Of a stretch of DNA of 64,000 nucleotides, positions 58,465 through 64,000 are shown piece after piece. The first letter of the stretch is position 1; each line of letters begins with the position of its first letter. The DNA comes from a virus. A program made the position numbers and the translations under genes. The stretch is from positions 1 through 64,000 of IMG/VR virus record IMGVR_UViG_3300001473_000094; one strand, given 5' to 3'. The notes under the pieces were generated by a model, which was given only the letters and a program-made list of their open reading frames with translations, did not search any database and had not been told where the DNA came from.

Positions 58465-58487
58465 GAATTGCGCGACTCTGTCTTGAG
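58465..58487 (+). promoter_or_regulatory. Rightward motif CGCGACTYTGTCTCAA, copy 4
   Basis: GAATTG then CGCGACTCTGTCTTGAG lies 36 nt before the AAA+ gene. It is enclosed by an inverted repeat (CCCTCAAG 58441-58448, CTTGAGGG 58482-58489) that uses the motif's own 3' end. Confidence 0.55.
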
Positions 58488-58500
58488 GGATGAGACCCCA

Positions 58501-58515
58501 CCACCACAGAGAGGA
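58501..58515 (+). repeat. CCACCAC-type 5' leader, copy 8
   Basis: CCACCACAGAGAGGA, 7 nt before the ATG at 58523. Confidence 0.65.
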
Positions 58516-58522
58516 TCGAGAA

Positions 58523-60307
58523 ATGGACTTCGAAGAATACGCATGGCCAAGGGGAGGCGAGGGTGAATTGCTGGAGCAGGCCAGAAACGCTCTGGTCGCC
58601 TCCCTCGCCAATGATTTCATCGAAACGGAGCACGGTCGCAGGCTGGCTCCGCGCGGTGTCAGCCATACCAGACTGGCCAAGGCGATTGCGAACCGGGCCG
58701 TTTATGCCGTCGGCCGTGAGGCGGCCAAGGCTTTTTCGCATGACGGCACGAAAGAGCGGCGCGATGCGATGCGAAAGCTGACGGACGATGCCGCCGTAAT
58801 CACGGAAGAAGAAGCCGCCAAGTGGCATCTGCCCGACGAGTCCGGATGGCCCCTCAGAAAGAGGCTCCGAGGGTCCTGCGTCACCGCGCGCAACAAGCTG
58901 ACACAGAAGCAACTCAAGGCTGCCTGCCTTGGCGTCGTGCACCTGTCCCACATTCGAAGCGATGTCACGGAGTTCGACATAGACGAAATCTACAGCCACA
59001 CGCTCAAGGTGATCGACAGCGTCGAGTCCAAGCTCAAACACGCCCTCAGGCAAACCCTCAATGCCGAGGGAGACGAGTCCACCCCCAAACCCACCACCAC
59101 AGAGGAGACAACCATGGGTGACGCAGCAAAGCTGGCCGGCACGGCCAAAGCCATCGAGGAGAAGATCGCGGGGGTCGACGGGGTTGCCCGTGGCCTGATC
59201 GATCAGAACCTCAAGGGCCTTGGCCTGCCCGACCTCAAGGATATCGGCGACACGGTCAGTGCCTTGGCGATGGCCGTTGCCAGTCGGCCATCTGGCGGCA
59301 TGAAGATCACGCTTGGCGAGGCGATGAAGGAGGCCAAGGCCATTGGCGGAATGCCGGAAGGCAAGTGCGAAATGAAGACAGCGTCGGACGTGTTCGGGTT
59401 GACCGGCAAGGCGGCGGCACCCTTCAAGTTCGACATTCCGGTATGGTCTTGGGACAGTTCTCATCCAGATGTTCCGGAGCCCGATGAGGACTATGAGTTT
59501 CAGCCTCAACTCCTGCTCAATGTGCTGACGGCACTCGTGACCAACCAGCGCCTGTGGATGTACGGCGACACGGGATGCGGCAAGACCACTCTGATCGAAC
59601 AGGCCATGGCCAGGCTGTCTTACCCGGTGATCCGGGTGAACATGGACAGCGAGGTGACCCGCATGGACTTCATCGGCAAGCCCGACATCGTCGTGAAGGG
59701 CGGTCATCCGGTGACCGAGTTCACCGAGGGTGTGCTGCCGAGAGCGATGCAGATGCCCTGCGTCCTGCTGGTCGATGAGATTGATTACATCCAAGCGGAT
59801 GTTGCCTACCTCTTTCAGCCCGTTCTGGAGGGGCGGAACCTGACGCTGCTCGAAGACAATGGTCGTGTCGTGCAGCCGCATCCCGGCTTCCGCATCATGG
59901 CCACGGGGAACACTCAAGGCAACGGCGATGACACTGGTCGCTATCAGGGAGCCAAGCCTCAGTCGGCCGCCTTCCTCGACAGGTTCACGTTGTGGTGCAA
60001 GGCCAACTACATGAAGCAGGCCCAGGTCGAGCGGCTTCTGTCGACGAAGTATCCGGGCCTCGGAACCAAGGCCAAGGTCTTGGCAGCCTATGCTCATGAG
60101 CACTGGAAGGCGTTCTCTGCCGGCGAGGTACTGACGCCACTGAGCCCTCGTGGCCTGCTGTCCTGCGCCATGACCTACTCGATGTTCGGCGGACTCATGA
60201 GTGACAAGGCGGCACTCAACGAGGCCATGAGTGTGGCCTTCATCGATCGGGCAAACCCTGAAGATCAGGCCACCATCAAGGGCCTCATCACACGGGTCGT
60301 TTCGTAG
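58523..60307 (+). CDS. MoxR/CobS-type AAA+ ATPase with N-terminal extension
   Basis: The 594-residue protein has an N-terminal region (about 1-190) with two helical, charged parts of no known family, a short Thr/Pro-rich joint (about 187-196) and a MoxR/CobS-like AAA+ domain (about 310-560): Walker A GDTGCGKT (348-355), Walker B LLVDEID (about 415-421), sensor region ATGNTQGNGDD (about 457-467) and an arginine-finger candidate further on. MoxR ATPases remodel or load metal centres together with VWA partners, and the VWA gene follows. A copy of the CCACCAC leader at 59094-59108 with an in-frame ATG at 59114 suggests a second, shorter product (398 residues) or a past gene fusion. Confidence 0.85.
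   Translation: MDFEEYAWPRGGEGELLEQARNALVASLANDFIETEHGRRLAPRGVSHTRLAKAIANRAVYAVGREAAKAFSHDGTKERRDAMRKLTDDAAVITEEEAAKWHLPDESGWPLRKRLRGSCVTARNKLTQKQLKAACLGVVHLSHIRSDVTEFDIDEIYSHTLKVIDSVESKLKHALRQTLNAEGDESTPKPTTTEETTMGDAAKLAGTAKAIEEKIAGVDGVARGLIDQNLKGLGLPDLKDIGDTVSALAMAVASRPSGGMKITLGEAMKEAKAIGGMPEGKCEMKTASDVFGLTGKAAAPFKFDIPVWSWDSSHPDVPEPDEDYEFQPQLLLNVLTALVTNQRLWMYGDTGCGKTTLIEQAMARLSYPVIRVNMDSEVTRMDFIGKPDIVVKGGHPVTEFTEGVLPRAMQMPCVLLVDEIDYIQADVAYLFQPVLEGRNLTLLEDNGRVVQPHPGFRIMATGNTQGNGDDTGRYQGAKPQSAAFLDRFTLWCKANYMKQAQVERLLSTKYPGLGTKAKVLAAYAHEHWKAFSAGEVLTPLSPRGLLSCAMTYSMFGGLMSDKAALNEAMSVAFIDRANPEDQATIKGLITRVVS
59094..59108 (+). repeat. CCACCAC-type leader inside the AAA+ reading frame
   Basis: CCACCACAGAGGAGA followed by an in-frame ATG at 59114. 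Translated, it gives the Thr-rich joint of the protein. It could be an internal ribosome-binding site. Confidence 0.6.
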
Positions 60308-60337
60308 TTCCGACACGTCCACGGAGCGAGACGATCC

Positions 60338-60445
60338 ACCTGCGGCTGGTGGTCCGCAGGTTGGGAGGACGCCTCGAAAGGCGTCCTCCCTCCTCACCTC
60401 ATTCCATAGGAATGAGGAATCGATGCTCTGCGAAGCAGGGCATCG
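60338..60445 (+). ncRNA. Array of four stem-loops between the AAA+ and VWA genes
   Basis: The 177-nt gap contains four consecutive stems with almost no unpaired spacer: ACCTGCGG-CCGCAGGT (60338-60361), an 11-bp GGGAGGACGCC-GGCGTCCTCCC (60363-60390), CCTCATTCC-ATA-GGAATGAGG (60397-60417) and a 10-bp CGATGCTCTG-CAGGGCATCG (60421-60445). There is no T-run, so it is not a terminator. It may be a structured RNA or an intercistronic processing/stability element; the ncRNA label is a hypothesis. Confidence 0.5.
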
Positions 60446-60464
60446 GAACCACCAACCACACCCA

Positions 60465-60479
60465 CCACCACGGAGAACG
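60465..60479 (+). repeat. CCACCAC-type 5' leader, copy 9
   Basis: CCACCACGGAGAACG, 5 nt before the ATG at 60485, after the stem-loop array. Confidence 0.65.
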
Positions 60480-60484
60480 AAAAC

Positions 60485-62419
60485 ATGACTGACAAGAAGG
60501 ACGAAGACGCCAAGGGCGCCAAGGGCGCCATGAGCGGCGACCTGTTCGAGCACGAGATGGTCACCAACGCCAAGGTGCTTGGCCGCGAGACCGGGATCAA
60601 CGTCGTCATCGGTGGCGACAGGGCCGAGACAGACGGCAAGACGGTGACGCTTCCGTCTGTCGGCAACGCCAATGTGAGCCGCAAGGCGGCCAATGTGGCC
60701 CGAGGCTTTGTCAACCACGAGGCGGCAGGGCTTCGTTACACAAACCCCCATACCCGGCAACGCATGGGGGCAAGCCCGAACCACTCAACGTTCTTCAAGG
60801 CGATGGATAGCGTGCGTGTCGAGCGGCGCTTCTCTGAAACCTACGAGGGCAGTGTTGGCCAGTTCGAGGCAACGACCGATGCGATGATCAAGCGCATCGC
60901 CAAGACGATCAAGTCTGGCGAAGTGCCGGCCAGCAAGAAGGCTGATGTCGTCCCTGCCTTGGCCAGCATGGAGGGTCGGAAGCTGACGGGGCAACACGTC
61001 GACAAAGGGGCGCTCGAAGAGGTCCGAAACTTCGTGGGCAAGGACCTTGCAGACGTGGCCATGCGTGTTGGCGAGGCTGCGAGCAAGGCGAAGTCGACGC
61101 TCGACATCAGCCGGTGGCTGGAGAAGTGGCTCGGCGATGTGGCCCCCGAGACAGAGCAAGAGAGGCGTGAGGAGCGCCGCCGTATGGCCGGTGAGGGCGG
61201 CAGTGGCCTTGGCGAGGGAGACGGCGAAGGCGAAGGCGAAGGGGAGGGCGATGACGGCGAGGGCGATGGCCCCATGGGCAGCGCTCCCTCAATCGGCAGC
61301 GACAAGGGAAGCTGGAAGCCCCCATTGAAGGCGCCGAACCTCTTTAGGACGGTCATGTCCGATGTTGTTGGCGAGGGTCTGCCGGTCGGCACGTCCGGCT
61401 ATCAGTCGGACAAGAGGGACGACCGCGTGTGGGAGGACTTCGAACGCTACATTCTCAATGCAAACCTCGTGTCCCGGAGAAACTACGAAGTCGGGCGTTC
61501 CAGTCCAGACTACAGGAAAACCTATGTCCCCAAAACCAAGCGGGATATTGTTCGGGCCGGCCTGATGAACATCGAGGAAATGCGGCGCGAGCTTGGCTTG
61601 CCAACCCGCAAGATGAAGGGCGCTCTTGAGCGTGGCCTCATCACTGCGCAGCGCCGTGCTTGGCTGCGCGGCCAACAGGAAGGCGTGATCGATCCGAAGC
61701 GCTTGGCCAGCGTGATTACCGGGCAGAACAACTACCGGAGGGTGCGGGCTGAAACCATGAGGGTCGAGGCGGCCGTCCAGCTTGTCATCGACATGAGCGG
61801 CAGCATGAGCGGCGAGAAAGCTGTCGAGGCCATGCGGGCAGCGTTCGTGTTTGCGGATAGCTTGAGCAAGGTGAACGTGCCCATCGAAGTCGTCGGTTTC
61901 TATTCAGACCGGGACCGCCATTCGGGTGCGGGATGGAGTCACCGGGACGGCAACATCGACATGCCCGTCTTTAAGCAGTTTACCGACCCTCTGCGCACCT
62001 CGCTGTGGAAGCTTGGCCTTGTCTCGCCAACGATCCATTGCCGGCAGGGCGGCAACAATGCCGACGGAGACAGCCTGCTCATGGCGTGGCGCCGGCTGCG
62101 CAAGCGTCCCGAGAAGCGCAAGGTAATGATCGTGTTCAGCGATGGTCATCCATCAACGAGCGGATGTGGCGATGAGTACGGCCACCTGCGAAACGTCGTG
62201 CACAACATTACCGCCCAAGGCTGCGAGCCATTCGGTGTGGGCATTATCGATAGCGCGGTTCGCGGGTTCTATCCGGACCACATCGTCATCCGGAACGCCG
62301 AGGAATTGCCGGCCAAGGCCGGGGCATTCCTGCACCAGCTCCTGATGCCAGCCAAGGACAAGCAGAAACGATCGATCAAGGCGATGGGCGGCCGAGCCAG
62401 AGCGATGAAGGCTGCCTGA
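60485..62419 (+). CDS. CobT-like VWA-domain protein
   Basis: The 644-residue protein has an N-terminal region (about 20-235) with an HExx-like segment (VNHEAAGLRY) similar to CobT-type and metallopeptidase-like VWA proteins, a Gly/Glu/Asp-rich linker (about 243-263) and a C-terminal VWA domain (about 430-620) with a MIDAS motif DMSGS (Asp436, Ser438, Ser440) and FSDGHPS further on. In cobaltochelatase and related systems CobT and a CobS-type AAA+ ATPase form one complex; here the MoxR-like gene is directly upstream. The target in a phage is unknown: host metal enzymes, protein complexes or virion assembly are possible. Confidence 0.85.
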   Translation: MTDKKDEDAKGAKGAMSGDLFEHEMVTNAKVLGRETGINVVIGGDRAETDGKTVTLPSVGNANVSRKAANVARGFVNHEAAGLRYTNPHTRQRMGASPNHSTFFKAMDSVRVERRFSETYEGSVGQFEATTDAMIKRIAKTIKSGEVPASKKADVVPALASMEGRKLTGQHVDKGALEEVRNFVGKDLADVAMRVGEAASKAKSTLDISRWLEKWLGDVAPETEQERREERRRMAGEGGSGLGEGDGEGEGEGEGDDGEGDGPMGSAPSIGSDKGSWKPPLKAPNLFRTVMSDVVGEGLPVGTSGYQSDKRDDRVWEDFERYILNANLVSRRNYEVGRSSPDYRKTYVPKTKRDIVRAGLMNIEEMRRELGLPTRKMKGALERGLITAQRRAWLRGQQEGVIDPKRLASVITGQNNYRRVRAETMRVEAAVQLVIDMSGSMSGEKAVEAMRAAFVFADSLSKVNVPIEVVGFYSDRDRHSGAGWSHRDGNIDMPVFKQFTDPLRTSLWKLGLVSPTIHCRQGGNNADGDSLLMAWRRLRKRPEKRKVMIVFSDGHPSTSGCGDEYGHLRNVVHNITAQGCEPFGVGIIDSAVRGFYPDHIVIRNAEELPAKAGAFLHQLLMPAKDKQKRSIKAMGGRARAMKAA

Positions 62420-62601
62420 TGGGCGCCCGAAAAGTGCGGCTGCACGGCGGCTGGTGGCGAGCCCTCAAGGCCAGAGGGTTCAGCCATGCAGAGGCAGTCA
62501 GTGTAGCGAGGCTGGCCAATGGACAGCGGCTCGGATCGAAGGACAGCGCGAAGGTTGTCCTGATCGGACTGGCCAACAGGCACAAATGGAGGAAGCCATG
62601 A
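62419..62601 (+). CDS. Small basic protein
   Basis: The 60-residue protein shares one base with the VWA stop codon (TGATG) and overlaps the next start. It is rich in Arg, Lys and Trp and contains RALKARGFSHAEAVSVARLANGQRLGSKDSAKV, suggesting a small helical nucleic-acid-binding fold. Function unknown. Confidence 0.5.
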   Translation: MGARKVRLHGGWWRALKARGFSHAEAVSVARLANGQRLGSKDSAKVVLIGLANRHKWRKP

Positions 62602-63185
62602 GCGACCAGAACGACGACGATGACAAGAACGAGGACGTCGATGATGTGGCGGACGCCATGCTCGACGGAATGATGCCGGCAAAGCCGAAGCCGACCTACG
62701 CAAGGTCCTCGAAGTGGGGGGGCGACCGGTACGAGAGGGCCTATGGCGGCAGCCCCTACGGTGAGGGTGATGGCTACGGCTACGGCCGAAAAATCAGCAC
62801 CACAACAAGGAACGGCGGCACCAGAGGCGCCGCCGTCCACCCATCCACCACAGATAGGGCCGGCGGATATGCCGGCGGGCGAAGTCATGGCCAACAGGGC
62901 AATCAAAGTCAAGGGAAGCCACTGCGTGAGACCCTGCCCAAGATGTCCCCCGAAGACATCCATGTGATGGACATGAGCAGCCTGATCCGCAGGGCAGGCG
63001 AGGGCATTCTGAACGGACTGGAGACCCAAGGCTATGTCCTGCTCGGTGCATCCGAAAGCCTGATGGCCAAGGAGGTCATGAAGGCAGCTCTCGCGGATGG
63101 CGTCCGGACGACCGTCGAGCGGATGATCGAGAACGATCTGATCCGAGACAGGTTCCACGACATCACGAACGAAGGAGGCGACTAG
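62598..63185 (+). CDS. Hypothetical protein with low-complexity N-terminus
   Basis: The 195-residue protein starts with an acidic stretch, then a Gly/Tyr/Ser-rich, probably disordered part (about 30-105), and ends in a helical domain (about 110-190). A copy of the CCACCAC leader without a usable in-frame start lies at 62845-62859 at the boundary of the two parts, which may mark a fusion. It overlaps the upstream gene (ATGA). Confidence 0.55.
   Translation: MSDQNDDDDKNEDVDDVADAMLDGMMPAKPKPTYARSSKWGGDRYERAYGGSPYGEGDGYGYGRKISTTTRNGGTRGAAVHPSTTDRAGGYAGGRSHGQQGNQSQGKPLRETLPKMSPEDIHVMDMSSLIRRAGEGILNGLETQGYVLLGASESLMAKEVMKAALADGVRTTVERMIENDLIRDRFHDITNEGGD
62845..62859 (+). repeat. CCACCAC-type leader remnant inside a reading frame
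   Basis: CCACCACAGATAGGG lies within the 62598-63185 gene, at the change from low-complexity to helical sequence. No in-frame ATG follows closely. Confidence 0.4.
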
Positions 63186-63190
63186 GTCAC

Positions 63191-63213
63191 GCCGGCCAGC
63201 AAAGCTGGCCGGC
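63191..63213 (+). other. Perfect hairpin after the 62598-63185 gene
   Basis: GCCGGCCAGC-AAA-GCTGGCCGGC, a 10-bp stem starting 6 nt after the stop codon. No T-run follows, so it is a weak terminator or an mRNA-end stabiliser. Confidence 0.6.
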
Positions 63214-63225
63214 GCTTCAAATCCA

Positions 63226-63239
63226 CCACCACAGAAAGG
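63226..63239 (+). repeat. CCACCAC-type 5' leader, copy 10
   Basis: CCACCACAGAAAGG, 8 nt before the ATG at 63248. Confidence 0.65.
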
Positions 63240-63247
63240 GAAAGACC

Positions 63248-63952
63248 ATGAATACGAAGATCAACCTCGATGAGGAATTGACCGCCGTGGAAGTCGGCCG
63301 CGCCGAAGAGAAGGCGTTGGATGCCATCGGCGATCTGGAGCGATCAGGCGTCCGGAAGAGTTTTTCAAGTGCCGTTGCGCACGCAATGGTCATGTCGACC
63401 ATTGCCGTTCTTGGCTCGACGGAGATTGGCGGTGAAGTACCCGCTGCGCTGATCGTTCTTGGCGGCGATGACGATGACAAGTCACTCGTGGACGTTTCGT
63501 CTTGGATGGCCGAGGGCGTGGAGAAGCGGAGTGCCTTCCGCGCCATCCTCAAGAAGTTCGAAGCCAAGAGCTACGTCCTCATCTCGGAGGCGTGGATGCT
63601 GGAGGGCGACAAGGCCAAGGCGGTTGCCGAGGCGGCGGAAAATGGCGGCGGAGGGCCGCGCATCAGCGAGCGGGACGACAGGATTTCGTGCCTCATCCTT
63701 AGCGGGGAGGACAAGGAGTCCGGTGTGTTCTTCATGGTCTCGGCGCCCATCCAAGAAGGTCTCGGCACTCGCCGTGCCAGGTGGGAAGATGGGAGTGTCC
63801 ATGTCTTCTCGGTCGATGACGTTGATGAGAACGGTGAGCGCGCCCAGCACTTCACCGGAAACCTGTTTGGCCTGTTCGAAGGGCTGGACGAATGGGACGA
63901 GACGGAGACGCTGGAGCAGTTTGAGCTGCATGAAATGCGGAGGGCAGGATGA
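63248..63952 (+). CDS. Hypothetical 234-residue protein
   Basis: The protein is acidic with a helical N-terminus (about 1-55), a mixed middle and an acidic C-terminus (EGLDEWDETETLEQFE). The start is fixed by leader copy 10. Its stop overlaps the next ATG. No family is recognised. Confidence 0.6.
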   Translation: MNTKINLDEELTAVEVGRAEEKALDAIGDLERSGVRKSFSSAVAHAMVMSTIAVLGSTEIGGEVPAALIVLGGDDDDKSLVDVSSWMAEGVEKRSAFRAILKKFEAKSYVLISEAWMLEGDKAKAVAEAAENGGGGPRISERDDRISCLILSGEDKESGVFFMVSAPIQEGLGTRRARWEDGSVHVFSVDDVDENGERAQHFTGNLFGLFEGLDEWDETETLEQFELHEMRRAG

Positions 63953-64000
63953 GCGGGGATCATCTTGACTTGGCTGAACTGCTTCGCCTTTTGGGGTCGA
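63949..64000 (+). CDS. Start of a further gene, cut by the window edge
   Basis: An ATG overlaps the upstream stop (ATGA) and the frame stays open to the end of the window (17 codons visible). Nothing can be said about function. Confidence 0.4.
   Translation, partial: MSGDHLDLAELLRLLGS

Noticed and set aside
60338-60445. CRISPR array or tandem repeat
   Set aside because: The four stems have different sequences and lengths; there is no repeated unit with spacers.
60231-60488. Short open frame across the stem-loop array
   Set aside because: It has no ribosome-binding site, starts inside the AAA+ gene and is explained by the GC-rich hairpins.
58172-60784. Long 870-codon frame on the minus strand opposite the AAA+ gene
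   Set aside because: It mirrors the plus-strand AAA+ and neighbouring genes, has no ribosome-binding site and no recognisable domain; long antisense frames are common in GC-rich DNA.

Overview
The window reads as two mobile elements lying side by side in the chromosome of a GC-rich alphaproteobacterium, probably of the Rhizobiales type. This is inferred from base composition, GTG/TTG start use, the VirD4/TraG-like coupling protein and the style of the large serine recombinase; no rRNA or housekeeping gene is present to fix the taxon.

Positions 1-4887 are the end of a conjugative or integrative island: a small membrane protein, a type IV coupling protein, three small unknown genes and a large serine recombinase. 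Positions 4739-4783 are a 45-nt 3' fragment of a tRNA-Thr(GGT) gene on the minus strand. It is best read as the left attachment site of a prophage that fills the rest of the window and runs past its right edge. The recombinase frame continues through this tRNA fragment into prophage DNA.

The prophage is podovirus-like (portal, adaptor and nozzle-like genes, internal virion proteins, giant ejection-type protein, no tail-tube, sheath or tape-measure genes). Layout: 4945-6460 lysogeny (tyrosine integrase with a LuxR-type regulator, minus strand); 6664-10073 a leftward block with a holin-like protein, a two-domain SleB/M15 endolysin and a Holliday-junction-type nuclease; 10347-12347 a rightward regulator-led operon of small genes; 12276-14393 a leftward HTH plus prim-pol/helicase pair; 14495-17726 a rightward recombination block (Sak4-like ATPase, SSB-like protein, Cas4-like exonuclease); 17816-51420 one long leftward late region in which genes run, in order of transcription, from 51.4 kb down: terminase, portal, fibre, lysis cassette, scaffold, capsid, adaptor, nozzle, second fibre, internal virion proteins and a 3268-residue giant protein; 51585-51965 a secreted small protein; 52370-64000 a rightward arm of small, mostly unknown genes ending with a MoxR-type AAA+ ATPase and a CobT-like VWA protein.

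Three families of short repeated DNA elements divide the prophage into units. A 13-bp motif TNACCGGACGACA occurs six times, only on the minus strand, in front of late gene blocks, and is a candidate late promoter or activator site. A second motif, CGCGACTYTGTCTCAA, occurs four times in the rightward arm. A leader CCACCACAGAGGAGA lies just before the start codon of almost every rightward transcription unit, often straight after a terminator or hairpin. Two clusters of four consecutive stem-loops (52094-52240 and 60338-60445) are not explained by any gene.

The large terminase gene holds a 347-residue intein just before its Walker B motif. An HNH endonuclease is encoded inside the intein DNA in a different reading frame while the intein/terminase frame stays open. 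This nested arrangement, the repeated regulatory elements and the MoxR/VWA pair with its stem-loop array are the most novel-looking items. No DNA polymerase, RNA polymerase, CRISPR array or intact tRNA was recognised.
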